Source: Microseira sp041929235 (GTDB lineage Bacteria; Cyanobacteriota; Cyanobacteriia; Cyanobacteriales; Aerosakkonemataceae). From it: a stretch of 64,000 nucleotides of DNA. Shown piece after piece: positions 43,609 through 52,689 of this stretch. The translations under genes were made by a program, and so were the position numbers. Under the pieces are notes generated by a model that was given only the letters and a program-made list of their open reading frames with translations, ran no database searches and had not been told where the DNA came from. Position 1 is the stretch's first letter. Each line of letters opens with the position of its first letter. The stretch lies in the NCBI RefSeq assembly GCF_041929235.1, contig NZ_JBHFNP010000057.1:1-64000 (forward strand), written 5' to 3'.

Positions 43609-45228
43609 ATGACGACTCCAGAATTTTCTGCCGAATTGGAACGGGCAATTGCAGTTGCCAACCAATACAGCTCAGAATTATTGCGGCGACCGGGTGTTGT
43701 TGCTGTTGGTGCTGGTGTGAAGCGCCGCGCCGGTTTGTTAACAGGTCAAGCTGCGGTTGTGATTACCGTTCGAGAAAAGTTGAGCTTAGAAACTCTGCCA
43801 CAACGAAATTTGGAACCGCTGCCTCAAGAATTAGATGGTTTACCAGTGGATGTAATTGAATTCCAAAAACCAGTAGAAAGCGAACAAATCCGCCAAGCCA
43901 TTGAACAAGCGATCGCGGTTAAGGATCGGGTGGCAGACAGTTGGTTGCAGCAGGAAAACGTCACGGGTATTGGTGTGGGTTATAAAGTCAAAGATGCTAC
44001 CACCACCAATGAAATTGCGATTCAAATCTTCGTACAACAAAAGTTACCTGCTACCGACGCAAATCACCGGGGCTGGCAACTTGTCCCTCCAGATATAGAC
44101 GGCGTGCCAACGGATGTGGTGCAATTGGGGCCATTTACTGAGTCCGTTGCCCCATCTGGAAGCCGTGCCAACCGCAAAGACCCCTTATTGGGCGGACTTG
44201 CTATCGGACATGCTTCTAGCCCCTTCACCTATGGCACCTTGGGTGCGATTGTTTTCGATAATGCCAACAACCCGATGGTGCTTTCCAACGAACACGTGTT
44301 GGATGGGGATATTGGAGAAACTGTTCACCAACCCAGTCCTGTCGGCTTGGATGACAGCTTTGAGATTGGCTTCCAACTCGACGTTTGCCATCCGGCGAAC
44401 TTTGTGCGAATTGATACCCCAGATACCGTAGGCGGTAGTATTCTGGCGGGGGCTGCGGCTGCGGTTGCCCTGGCGGCTGCCCTTTCCGACGAGATTGACC
44501 CAACCAGAGAAGGCCAGCAGGCCACACCGCCACCGGACGGAGCGATTACCCAAGCAGAATATACCAAAGTCAAACTTAACTATCACCAATATCCCTTACC
44601 AGGGACTCCCTTCCAGCTGGAGGCTAAGTGGGAATACGAACGTAGAACGAACAAAGGCATCTTGACACACGCAGAAGATCCCAGTCGGCAGAACCCGCAT
44701 ACGCTGCTGTACCATCGATTGTTCAGCGATCGCCAACTTTACGCCCCTACAGATACGATTGAGTTGTTTGGGGTGCTAATTCCCTGTTTAGAAGGCCGCG
44801 TTTCCGGCAAAAACTACCACTGCATAGCACTGCTACGACCTAATCGCATCGATAAAAGCTACCCCATCGTTTTGCGGTCTATCCAGGAATATCCAAATTC
44901 CAACGAACTGCGGCAACAGTTTTTCCGCCTGCTGGAAAGGCAAGAACTCACCGAAGATGAAAAAGAACTGCTCAAAGGCCAACGACGTTTGTGCATTTAC
45001 TACGGTGAGTTTTCTGCTGCTGGCGTTCCCTTGGGTTCCTGGTTTCACTGGATGCACGTCCAAACAATCAATACTGTACCACCCGGTACAGACCCGCTCG
45101 TTGCTGCCCAGACGATTGGAGGTTTGGCAGTTTCCAACCACTACCGTTCCACACTCGACATTGCCTGCGGCCCGTTTGTGTTCGAGGATGATGGTAGTTT
45201 CGATATTGAACTGCTTAGTTTGAGATAG
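43609..45228 (+). CDS. Trypsin-like protease half with catalytic His but no Ser
   Basis: The protein has 539 residues from the ATG at 43609, which has AGGAAAAAGG close upstream. The N-terminal 200 residues hold two repeats (RPGVVAVGAGVKRRAG; QENVTGIGVGYKVKD), as found before peptidase domains of this family. LAIGHASSPFTYGTLGAIVF and NPMVLSNEHVLDG form the first half of the peptidase fold with His229. Instead of the second half the sequence changes to a helix (SILAGAAAAVALAAALSDE) and a beta-rich region with no GDSG. The missing Asp and Ser lie in the preceding gene. Together the two proteins may form one active enzyme. The C-terminal 250 residues are unrecognised. Confidence 0.75.
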   Translation: MTTPEFSAELERAIAVANQYSSELLRRPGVVAVGAGVKRRAGLLTGQAAVVITVREKLSLETLPQRNLEPLPQELDGLPVDVIEFQKPVESEQIRQAIEQAIAVKDRVADSWLQQENVTGIGVGYKVKDATTTNEIAIQIFVQQKLPATDANHRGWQLVPPDIDGVPTDVVQLGPFTESVAPSGSRANRKDPLLGGLAIGHASSPFTYGTLGAIVFDNANNPMVLSNEHVLDGDIGETVHQPSPVGLDDSFEIGFQLDVCHPANFVRIDTPDTVGGSILAGAAAAVALAAALSDEIDPTREGQQATPPPDGAITQAEYTKVKLNYHQYPLPGTPFQLEAKWEYERRTNKGILTHAEDPSRQNPHTLLYHRLFSDRQLYAPTDTIELFGVLIPCLEGRVSGKNYHCIALLRPNRIDKSYPIVLRSIQEYPNSNELRQQFFRLLERQELTEDEKELLKGQRRLCIYYGEFSAAGVPLGSWFHWMHVQTINTVPPGTDPLVAAQTIGGLAVSNHYRSTLDIACGPFVFEDDGSFDIELLSLR

Positions 45229-45321
45229 CAGCTTCGATTTGGCGAACATTCACCTGTGTCTCCCGTTCCCTTGTGTTCTGTAATTGCCTGCATAGCCTTG
45301 GCTTCCGTCCATCAAGGGACC

Positions 45322-45972
45322 TCAAGTATTGGAAAGAAATTGCGACAGGTGGGGTGGCATTGAACGAGTATGAACGAGCTGCCCACTGGCAAGGTACTCA
45401 AGTTCAGAGGAGGTTGATTGGCGTCCTAGAGCTTCGTTGCGATGTGGATGGCGACCGAAGTGGGCAATCACATCGCGATGTCTGCGTGCTTGTGCGGCGG
45501 AAAACTCTAGCAACTCGCGATACTCCTGCGATGCTTCCTGCACGAGTTCTTCTGCCAGCTTGACCGCCAACTCTAGTTTTCTGAGATCCTCAGAATGCCC
45601 CAGTGGCAGGAAGAAGAACGTCTTCTCCCAGGGGGTTTCCAGAGCCGCGTAGTGACCCATTTCAATCCCTTCGAGTGCCAGGGTGCAAGCCTTCGAGTCC
45701 TGTGCGAATGCTTGAGCAGTTCCCCGGTGGAGCGTGCGTGAGAACTGGTCTAGAACGACGATCAGCGCCAGCCGCGACCGTGGCTCATTCGACCAGGCAT
45801 CAAGTTCACCGCGCGCCGCTTGTTGGTGCAGTGATGAAAAATGCTTCGTTATATCGGCATCAGCACCAGAACGAAACCACCATTCCCACTGACGAACCAT
45901 TGCTGCTATTTCGCCTTTTGGTTGACTGGGAAACCAGAACTGGAGAACATCTTCAGAGCGTTCAGTTTTCAT
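45322..45972 (-). CDS. DUF924-family protein
   Basis: The protein has 216 residues. VLQFWFPSQPKGE, LALIVVLDQFSRTLHRGTAQ, FAQDSKACTLALEG and FFFLPLGHSEDLRKLELAV are the conserved blocks of DUF924, a helical TPR-like family widespread in bacteria and eukaryotes. It is cytosolic and its function is unknown. The length and motifs are complete. It converges with the split-protease pair, with about 90 bases between, and does not seem linked to it. Confidence 0.88.
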   Translation of the reverse strand: MKTERSEDVLQFWFPSQPKGEIAAMVRQWEWWFRSGADADITKHFSSLHQQAARGELDAWSNEPRSRLALIVVLDQFSRTLHRGTAQAFAQDSKACTLALEGIEMGHYAALETPWEKTFFFLPLGHSEDLRKLELAVKLAEELVQEASQEYRELLEFSAAQARRHRDVIAHFGRHPHRNEALGRQSTSSELEYLASGQLVHTRSMPPHLSQFLSNT

Positions 45973-46105
45973 GGTTACCTTCCTTAACGCTGCTGTCTAA
46001 CTCTTTATTGTGCCTCACCCTGCCTGCGATTCGTCGGCATAACGGCTCCCTTGGCAGCTGTAAAAAACCTTCTCTCCCGTCACTTCACCTGATTACCGAG
46101 TGCAA

Positions 46106-46324
46106 TCAAGGTTTCTCTAAAAGAACAACAACCCAAGTACAACCAATACTTCCAGTACCCTCACCAGCACCAGCACCACCACCAGCGATCGATTTAATTT
46201 CCCAACCAGCAGCGAGATAATCTTCTAAATGCTCTTGCACAATACCGTGACTTTGTTCTGGCGATCGCTTTCCTAATATTCGATAACCTTCTCGATCTAG
46301 ATAAATTGTGACTAACTTCTGCAT
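46106..46324 (-). CDS. Small conserved cyanobacterial protein of unknown function
   Basis: The protein has 72 residues: a beta-strand start (KLVTIYLDREGYRILG), a helix with HGIVQEHLEDYLAAGWEIKS, a Gly-rich loop (IAGGGAGAGEG) and a hydrophobic last strand (TWVVVLLEK). The layout, with an amphipathic helix before AGW and a final VVLLEK, resembles DUF4177-like small proteins. It stands alone between DUF924 and a gene fragment. No function is assigned. Confidence 0.6.
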   Translation of the reverse strand: MQKLVTIYLDREGYRILGKRSPEQSHGIVQEHLEDYLAAGWEIKSIAGGGAGAGEGTGSIGCTWVVVLLEKP

Positions 46325-46365
46325 AGATGATTTTCCTGATTACAACTCTTCACACTAATTTGGGG

Positions 46366-46474
46366 CAGCAAACGGCATCATATCCCCATCCTGCTAGAAA
46401 TTGATGTGACGGCAGCACGAGATGCAATCCGCGACTTGAAAAAGACTGGTCAAAGCATCAGTTTTACGGGTTGC
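46366..46474 (+). pseudogene. Fragment of a 2-oxoacid dehydrogenase acyltransferase (E2-like catalytic domain)
   Basis: The plus strand encodes HHIPILLEIDVTAARDAIRD and LKKTGQSISFTGC. This fits the start of the catalytic domain of E2-type acyltransferases, where EIDVT is followed by a helix and SLSFTAF. No start codon or continuation exists: the frame enters the antisense of the ScyD-like gene after about 36 residues. It is a short relic, probably left by a deletion. Confidence 0.5.
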
Positions 46475-46476
46475 TA

Positions 46477-47679
46477 TCAAAAGAAGATTCCTTTGGTAGC
46501 TGATTTGTGCTGGTTCTGCTGGCGAAGAAGTGCTGAAGTTGCACCTAAAGCACCAAAGGCTAGCAAACCTAATGCGGCACTAGGTTCAGGAACTTGACTA
46601 ATCCGAATTACTTGCCCAAGTCCAGCTTTTAAACCGTTGTTTGAAACATAGATATTACCATTTGAATCAATTGCTAAACCTGTAGGCGCGATTAGTCCAT
46701 CCATAATCAAAGTCTGGCGCTCACCAGTAGGAGAGACTTGCAGCAGCGCACCGGTTCGGTCTGGTGATAAAAGCGAGTTCGCGGCATATTGTAGGACATA
46801 AAGATTGCCAAACAAATCGAAGTCAATATCGATGATATTGGTAAATCCTGTAGCAAAAACTTCTGGTTGATTAGTATTAGAGTTAATTCGATAGACACGT
46901 GCCTGACCTTGGGGAAAGGGAAATCCTGTCAGTTCGCCTACATAAATAGCACCATCAGGCCCACGAGCAATTGATGTGGGAACCGATTGCATTGAAAAAG
47001 CAGGGCCACCAAAAGGACTGGGTACGAAGCGTGGCGGAAATACCGATTGCACCGCTAAATTACTGCCATTGGTTTCCACCCTCAGAGCATCGTTGCCTGC
47101 GGCATCAGTTAGAAAAGCAGTATTATCTTCAATTAGTAAAGAAAAGGGATTGCTTAAAATTTCTCCGCCATCAGGATTTTGCGCTACTTCAAACGCTTCT
47201 AAATCTGCGATTGTGCTGAAAGTTGGGTTGGAATTTAAGTTATCAACGCGCACGAGGGTGCCAAAAGGGGAGAATCGACTATCCGAAGCACGTTGTTCTG
47301 GTGTGCCAATCCAACTCAACAGAATGAAGGGGTTTCCAGCGTTATCAAAAGCAATATCCGTAGCTCCACTACCAGAATCGCCATTGAGAAAAGCAGTGGA
47401 GGGTAAACCAGTTAGCACCCGCTCGGCGACGCCGTTCTGAATTCGCGTGACGGCGTTGGTTGTCCCATAGCAGGATACCCCTTCAGCAGATGTCAGACAA
47501 GGCCCAGATCCGCCTCTTCCCGCTTCTGTGACATAAAGAGCGCCATCCGGCCCAAAGGCAAGCTTTCTGGGATTGTCCAATCCGCTGGCTAAAACTGTAA
47601 AACTTGCAGCTTGTACCGCCTCTGCAACAGAGAAAGTAAACAGTGTTGCTGCTGTAGCTGCTACGGCAATTTTTTCCAG
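46477..47679 (-). CDS. ScyD/ScyE-like secreted beta-propeller protein with PEP-CTERM anchor
   Basis: The protein has 400 residues from the ATG at 47679; a longer frame reaches 47709. It has a signal peptide (KIAVAATAATLFTFSVAEAV), then propeller blades of NHL type (SGLDNPRKLAFGPDGALYVT; APTGLAIDSNGNIYVSN). The C-terminus is a PEP-CTERM sorting signal: VPEPSAALGLLAFGALGATS followed by basic residues. The family name comes from genes of the scytonemin cluster in Nostoc, but many members lie elsewhere. No other scytonemin genes are seen here, so a role in that pathway is not supported. It is probably surface-exposed or in the exopolysaccharide layer. Confidence 0.8.
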   Translation of the reverse strand: MEKIAVAATAATLFTFSVAEAVQAASFTVLASGLDNPRKLAFGPDGALYVTEAGRGGSGPCLTSAEGVSCYGTTNAVTRIQNGVAERVLTGLPSTAFLNGDSGSGATDIAFDNAGNPFILLSWIGTPEQRASDSRFSPFGTLVRVDNLNSNPTFSTIADLEAFEVAQNPDGGEILSNPFSLLIEDNTAFLTDAAGNDALRVETNGSNLAVQSVFPPRFVPSPFGGPAFSMQSVPTSIARGPDGAIYVGELTGFPFPQGQARVYRINSNTNQPEVFATGFTNIIDIDFDLFGNLYVLQYAANSLLSPDRTGALLQVSPTGERQTLIMDGLIAPTGLAIDSNGNIYVSNNGLKAGLGQVIRISQVPEPSAALGLLAFGALGATSALLRQQNQHKSATKGIFF

Positions 47680-47709
47680 CATGATTAATCTCCTCATCAT
47701 TATTGACAC

Positions 47710-48273
47710 GCAAGGAGAGCGATCGCTTTTCTCTGCCTGAAATGCGATCGGTTATTTAACAAAAATGATGCTTTATAAAACCCATAAATGACAACTATTT
47801 CTGTATAATCTTTCCCAAAAAACACAAAAAAACTAATAAAATAAATTTTTATACTTACAAAAGTAAGCTTGGCTGTGTTTTATAATACTTGTGTATTTGC
47901 TACACAGAATATTTAGGCTTAGATAATACAAAGCCAGGATGAAGGCGCAGTATTTATATGTGCTGATAATGTCTTCAAATTATGCAGCGCTTGGCGGTGC
48001 TAGAAGAAGCAGTCGCGGCGGCGAAATCGCGGAAAGCCCAGTCTAGAAGCTTTATGATTTCTCATTGTTTTCAACAGGATTCATGGCGGTTTGCGATCAA
48101 CTTAAAGAAGAGGTTTGAGTTATTTTTTAATTATTTTTAGGAAAAAAAATGATGGCAGCGACACCTTTACAAGATAGTGGAATGAATGAACAGTCAAAGT
48201 TAGGCTGCGAGCAACCGCAATTTGACTGTCGTTGTAGCGATCGCATCTCCAATCGTACTGGATGCAAAAGTAT
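47710..48273. other. Intergenic stretch upstream of the ScyD-like gene
   Basis: This AT-rich region holds no convincing gene. A 52-codon frame at 47982-48140 and the start of another at 48149 (good spacing to AGGAAAAAAA) have no recognisable homology. Either could be a small protein, but neither is supported. Confidence 0.45.
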
Positions 48274-48864
48274 TCAAGCCCTGCGCCACTCCAGAATTAG
48301 GCTCTTGACTTCCCCCGGACACCAATCGCTAGCCAACATCGGGTCGAGTAGGGACGAAGCTTCTCGCTCTACTCGTCGAATGGCTAAAGCCACTGCTCGA
48401 ATATTTCTGCTAGGAAATGGCGGACAATCTCGCTCAACCAGGGTCTGCAAAAATTGACCGTCCACTCGCCCCAACGCTCCCAACAAATCAACAACTTTTG
48501 AATCTTGGACTCGTTTGATATCGATTTGATGTAGCAGTTGGCGCGTCGATTCTTCCAGGAGGGGAAGGAGTCTAGAATCTTCCAACAGTGCCATGACATT
48601 GAGCGTATCAATAACAGAGCCAGCCACACCGCCTTCCAACAAATTCTGCGAATGCAAGCGATCTGGAATGCAACCAATAACGTGAGCGACCTCTAAAGGA
48701 ATATGTTTATTTGTATCAACCCAATCGGCAATTAATTCCCATAGGCGCTGGATAACTTGCGGTTCGGTTTCGCGCTCAAATGTGACAGCTATTTTAGTCA
48801 GTTCGCCTTCCCCTAAAGTCATGCCCCATTGCTTCTGTGCTTTGATAACCGACAAATAATTCAA
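48274..48864 (-). CDS. Hypothetical helical protein
   Basis: The protein has 196 residues without signal peptide or membrane helix. It is predicted mostly helical: VIQRLWELIADWVDTNKHI, HVIGCIPDRLHSQNLLEGGV, LLPLLEESTRQLLHQIDIKR and AVALAIRRVEREASSLLDPM. Segment spacing hints at HEAT-like repeats. No family is recognised. It reads away from the terminator repeat at 48879-48943, so it has its own promoter. Codon use and length suggest a real gene. Confidence 0.6.
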   Translation of the reverse strand: MNYLSVIKAQKQWGMTLGEGELTKIAVTFERETEPQVIQRLWELIADWVDTNKHIPLEVAHVIGCIPDRLHSQNLLEGGVAGSVIDTLNVMALLEDSRLLPLLEESTRQLLHQIDIKRVQDSKVVDLLGALGRVDGQFLQTLVERDCPPFPSRNIRAVALAIRRVEREASSLLDPMLASDWCPGEVKSLILEWRRA

Positions 48865-48878
48865 CTTCAGAATTTTCG

Positions 48879-48943
48879 GTCAGTCGATGCTTAAAAATCC
48901 GCCTTGTCAGGCGGATTTTTCGACAAACTTATCCCACTTCGCA
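48879..48943. repeat. Dispersed 65-bp repeat, copy 2, containing a terminator hairpin
   Basis: It is nearly identical to 4635-4699. AAAAATCCGCC at 48893-48903 pairs with GGCGGATTTTT at 48910-48920. It lies about 120 bases beyond the end of the MFS gene and can serve as terminator of that operon. The bases that follow (GAAATACAAACAGAT near 48960) match the last codons of the fibrillin gene at about 4843-4857, so the copy seems to derive from a fibrillin-gene end. Confidence 0.7.
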
Positions 48944-49064
48944 AGCTGGCGATCGCGAGGAAATACAAACAGATCGGGACTAAAGCCCCTGTTACATGCG
49001 ATCGCATCGCGACAGGTTCGTCAAATCAAACCCCCAATCGGACTGCCTCGGACGGGAATTATCT

Positions 49065-50363
49065 TCACCTCTGAGAGTCCAATCCTGCATCGTGGTCGGG
49101 TACAATACTTTCTACTTCGCGCAACATGCGGAAGGTATAACTAATAGCGCCAACAAGCAACAAGCTCACAGAAGATATAACGTATAGCAGCCCCATTCCT
49201 GCACCTTTTCCCGTACCGAATATGCCACCGAAAACAGCCCAAAGATTGCCCCCCTCAATCATAGCTGGTTCAAAAACGTAGTCAGCCAACGGCCCAGCAA
49301 TCAAGCTGGCTAGTGCCCCACAGATTTGTACTGCTACAGAACGAGTAGCAAACACTCGCCCTTGTAGGTGTGGCTGCACCTTGGTCAGCCAAATAGCATC
49401 ATTAGCACTACCCAGTAAGGGAAAATTGAGCGATGAACTAAATTGGGCAGGAATCCAGATAAAAAGCGATTGACTCAAACCAAAGATAGTTTTGCTCAAG
49501 CCAGCACCGATAAAACCGATTAGCATCCCGTGAATTCGCCGTTTAGGGCCTCCCCAAATGCTAACCAAAAAGGCACCCACAACCCCACCAATTCCAGCGG
49601 CAGAGTAAAGAGTAGCTAACAAAGTTGCATTATTGCCAGTTATAGCCAAAATCATGGGTGAATAAATCCCATCACCAATGTCATGGGCAAATACAAATAA
49701 TGACATAGAAATTAAGAGGGCTAGCAAGCTGGGATGGGCAACAATATAACGGTAGCCAACAATCAATTCTTGCCAAATATTAGGATAATCTTGCTCTGGG
49801 TGAGTGGGCTGCGGAATCGTTACTAATAACAGCGTGTAGATAGCGATCGCAAAGGTAATTAAATCTATCAGTAAAATTCCAACTAGCCCAACCAACGGGT
49901 AGAAAATACTGGCAATTGCAGGAGCAACAATGCTAGAACCGTAATGCACGGCGGCACCCATACTACTGGCGCGAGTATAGTGTTGTTTGGGGACAACTAA
50001 CGCAATTGAAGCCGAGTATGCCAAAAACTGTATTTCACCAAAGGCACTCTTAACGGCACTGGTGACAAACAAATGCCAAACTTGTAGATTGCCTGTAATA
50101 TGCAACAGTAAAATAGCAATCGTGCAAAGTGCTGCGATCGCATCCCCCACCATCATCAGGTGCTTGCGATCGCAGCGGTCTACAATAGCACCAGCAAATA
50201 AAGAAATGGGAATACGAGGCAGTTGGGAGAAGAAAACAACTAAACTGAGTGCAGTTGCCGAACCTGTAATTTGCCAAACCCATAAGGTCAGGGCAAATTC
50301 GGTCATATAACTGCCAATTGTAGAAACAAGTTGACCGCTCCAAATAATGCTGAATGTACGCAC
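49065..50363 (-). CDS. MFS transporter, probably for siderophore export
   Basis: The protein has 432 residues with about 12 transmembrane helices. It starts FSIIWSGQLVSTIGSYMTEF, and the loop between helices 2 and 3 has AGAIVDRCDRKHLMMVGD, the MFS signature. It belongs to the MFS_3-like group that contains the enterobactin exporter EntS. The start is a GTG at 50363 inside the end of the siderophore-binding protein gene (61-base overlap), with an in-frame TAG two codons upstream of it, so translation is coupled. It is the last gene of the iron-uptake operon. Export of the product of the divergent NRPS/PKS genes is likely, but inferred from position. Confidence 0.85.
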   Translation of the reverse strand: MRTFSIIWSGQLVSTIGSYMTEFALTLWVWQITGSATALSLVVFFSQLPRIPISLFAGAIVDRCDRKHLMMVGDAIAALCTIAILLLHITGNLQVWHLFVTSAVKSAFGEIQFLAYSASIALVVPKQHYTRASSMGAAVHYGSSIVAPAIASIFYPLVGLVGILLIDLITFAIAIYTLLLVTIPQPTHPEQDYPNIWQELIVGYRYIVAHPSLLALLISMSLFVFAHDIGDGIYSPMILAITGNNATLLATLYSAAGIGGVVGAFLVSIWGGPKRRIHGMLIGFIGAGLSKTIFGLSQSLFIWIPAQFSSSLNFPLLGSANDAIWLTKVQPHLQGRVFATRSVAVQICGALASLIAGPLADYVFEPAMIEGGNLWAVFGGIFGTGKGAGMGLLYVISSVSLLLVGAISYTFRMLREVESIVPDHDAGLDSQR

Positions 50364-51364
50364 GATATACTAGGTAATAAGGTTTGCTTTTCTGCCAAAA
50401 CAAGATATTTAAACAACTGATCGATTACTACATTTGCCGCCAGAATATCTCCCCCGCGCCAGACCGAGTAATCGACTAAATATACGCGATTTTGTTGGAT
50501 ACCTCGCAATTTTTTCCAAAGAGGTTTTTGCTTGAGCCTGTTCCATATCTGCCGATCGTTTTCCGCAAAAGTTGCCACAAACAGAATATCACCATCTGCT
50601 TTTTCTAATTCTTCAGAAGAAAGCTTTATTCTGCCCGAAGGAATTACAATATCCTGTGCGGGAGGACGTTGCAGTTCTGCTGCTTCAAGAATCGAGCCAA
50701 TGAACGAGTTTTTTGCATCGACAGCTATTTCATCACAACAGAGATGTACAAAAGAAATTTTCTGTTGTTTGTTGCGATCGCTCAAGGCCATTTCCAACTT
50801 TTTCAAGCGTTGGCTATAATCTTTCAGCAGTCGCCCTGCTGTCTCAGTTTTACCAAGTGCGTTGGCTACATCAATAAAATTTTTTTTCCAAAATGATGTT
50901 CCTTCCCAGTCGAACAACACTGTAGGAGCAATTTGAGACAATTGCGGGTAGATCTTCCGATTAATAATAATTCCCAGAATCAGATCGGGCTTCAGTCGCA
51001 AAATTTTTTCTAAATTAGGTTGATTCTGATCTCCAACCCATTCAACCCCAGTCACTTTATCTTGCAAGTAAATTGGTATCTGTATCCCAGAAGCAGCCGG
51101 ATAGGAAGTAATTCCAACAGGCTTAATACCAAGGGCAAGCAAGTTAGCTAGAGTGGGTGTCCAAAGAACTACGACGCGCTGGGGATTAGCAGGAATACAA
51201 GTTTCACCCATTGCATGTTTAATAATTCTACAGGCTGAAATCGCCCTTGGCGAATGAGAAGTTACTATATTTTTATGAAAATTGCCGCTGCAACCTGCCA
51301 CCAAGAAAAAAGACAAGCAAGCTAGTAACAAACCTTTAAGAACGCGATCGATTAATTGGGGCAT
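50303..51364 (-). CDS. Iron-siderophore ABC transporter substrate-binding lipoprotein
   Basis: The protein has 353 residues. It has a lipoprotein signal (LLLACLSFFLVAGC with the lipobox cysteine), then PQRVVVLWTPTLANLLALGI and LRLKPDLILGIIINRKIYPQ, and ALGKTETAGRLLKDYSQRL. These are the marks of class III periplasmic binding proteins (FhuD/FecB/BtuF type). It would bind a ferric siderophore in the periplasm and pass it to an ABC permease, which is not in the window. The last 20 residues overlap the MFS gene and read like coding-frame overlap rather than fold. It lies between the PepSY gene (135 bases upstream) and the MFS gene. Confidence 0.88.
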   Translation of the reverse strand: MPQLIDRVLKGLLLACLSFFLVAGCSGNFHKNIVTSHSPRAISACRIIKHAMGETCIPANPQRVVVLWTPTLANLLALGIKPVGITSYPAASGIQIPIYLQDKVTGVEWVGDQNQPNLEKILRLKPDLILGIIINRKIYPQLSQIAPTVLFDWEGTSFWKKNFIDVANALGKTETAGRLLKDYSQRLKKLEMALSDRNKQQKISFVHLCCDEIAVDAKNSFIGSILEAAELQRPPAQDIVIPSGRIKLSSEELEKADGDILFVATFAENDRQIWNRLKQKPLWKKLRGIQQNRVYLVDYSVWRGGDILAANVVIDQLFKYLVLAEKQTLLPSISCVHSALFGAVNLFLQLAVI

Positions 51365-51499
51365 TTTGGTAATTCGTAGCTAACAAATCAGGAGATGACA
51401 AATATTCTGATGTTGGCTTTGTAAGACAGCTTATGTTTTTACTCATCTTTGTTGCTATTTGTCAATAGCTTATCGGTAAAATTTTTAATTTTAATCGAG

Positions 51500-52633
51500 T
51501 TACGATATAACTTGCTGACTCCGCCGAATAGCTTCTTGGCGACGAGCGATCGCCCACTGGCGCGATCGCCACAATACCAAGCCAGTAAAGAATAATCCAG
51601 CCGGTGCTAACCCGATAAATACATAAAGTATTCGCATTTCCAATCCACCATAACTACCAATATGTAAAGAGTAAAGCGAATATATAATTTGAGTAGCTAA
51701 AGGTGCATTCTGAACCGTATTAACCTGCACAACTTTTCCGCTATATTGGTCAACAAATACTTGGCTATCACTACTAGCGCTACTCAGAGAAGTATCTTGA
51801 GAAAATCGTTTACCAACTCTAAACAATCCTTGCGAATCAGGCGGTAGATCGATCCAAATTGTTTGAGTACCTGGTAAAGCTTGCTCAGCTTTGCTCAAAA
51901 TCAAATCAATTGCCACAGTTTTCCTACCAGCAGCAGGCTGGGACTTTGAAGGAATAGTAGGCATTGGAGTTGCTGTCAGCGAGTACAGTGCTTTTTCAAC
52001 TTGAGTGAAAAAGCTCATTGCTACCCCTGTCGATACAATCAGCAAGAGAAACGCAACCGATAATATACCAACTACTTTATGGACATCGTAGTTAATCAAT
52101 TTCCCTGGAGCTTTCCACCTGATCTTAAATCCTGAAGCAAATTTTTTCCACCCAGGCCATAAAAACAGCCCTGTTACGCATAATATTAGCAATAACAGCC
52201 CATAAATTCCTACTACAACTGCACCTGTTTCACCCATAAGCAAGTTGATGTGTAAGTTAACGAGAATATCCATCAAAGTTTTTTCCTGCAAGCGGGAGCC
52301 AAGAATGTCTCCGTTGTAGGGGTTGACGTACAAAAAAACTGTTTGTTTGCTCTTAGATTCGCTCCAAATTTTATAAACTCCTGCCGCTGACAACGGGATA
52401 TCAACAGATTTGATTGAAAGCTCTGGATAGTTGAAGCGAACTTTGTCCACTACAGACTGTAGAGGCACGCGCTTTTCTCCTGGAACAACTTGTAGTAACT
52501 GCGGCTCAAAAAAGCGATCTATTTCATTTTTAAACACCAACAAACTACCAGTTAAAGCAATAAAAACTAGCACCAATCCAGCGATATAACCTATATACCT
52601 ATGCAAAGATAATGCAACTTGCCGTAACTTCAT
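51500..52633 (-). CDS. PepSY-domain membrane protein, iron-regulated type
   Basis: From the ATG at 52633, preceded by GGAGG at ten bases, the protein has 377 residues; the open frame runs to 52693. Four transmembrane helices are visible: YIGYIAGLVLVFIALTGSLL, VVGIYGLLLLILCVTGLFLW, VGILSVAFLLLIVSTGV and LYVFIGLAPAGLFFTGLVLW. Between them are PepSY-type segments (PYNGDILGSRLQEKT; SGKVVQVNTVQNAPL). Members of this family are often next to TonB-dependent siderophore receptors and may reduce ferric complexes. Conserved histidines in RYIGY-preceding LH and NLHIN and VHKVV could hold heme, which supports that. It follows the receptor gene directly. Confidence 0.85.
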   Translation of the reverse strand: MKLRQVALSLHRYIGYIAGLVLVFIALTGSLLVFKNEIDRFFEPQLLQVVPGEKRVPLQSVVDKVRFNYPELSIKSVDIPLSAAGVYKIWSESKSKQTVFLYVNPYNGDILGSRLQEKTLMDILVNLHINLLMGETGAVVVGIYGLLLLILCVTGLFLWPGWKKFASGFKIRWKAPGKLINYDVHKVVGILSVAFLLLIVSTGVAMSFFTQVEKALYSLTATPMPTIPSKSQPAAGRKTVAIDLILSKAEQALPGTQTIWIDLPPDSQGLFRVGKRFSQDTSLSSASSDSQVFVDQYSGKVVQVNTVQNAPLATQIIYSLYSLHIGSYGGLEMRILYVFIGLAPAGLFFTGLVLWRSRQWAIARRQEAIRRSQQVIS

Positions 52634-52689
52634 TGCTGCTGAGCCTCCTAATGGTTGAAAAAATTTAGTGACAACTGACAAAAAAGCCA

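Noticed and set aside
46477..47679. ScyD/ScyE-like gene as evidence for a scytonemin cluster
   Set aside because: No scyA, scyB, scyC or aromatic amino-acid genes are near; the family is broader than that pathway.
47982..48140. 52-codon plus-strand open frame
   Set aside because: No ribosome site, no homology and an AT-rich tail; it could be chance.
48149..48457. 102-codon plus-strand open frame with AGGAAAAAAA before the ATG
   Set aside because: Its second half is antisense to the helical protein gene at 48274-48864, and the first 40 residues match nothing known.
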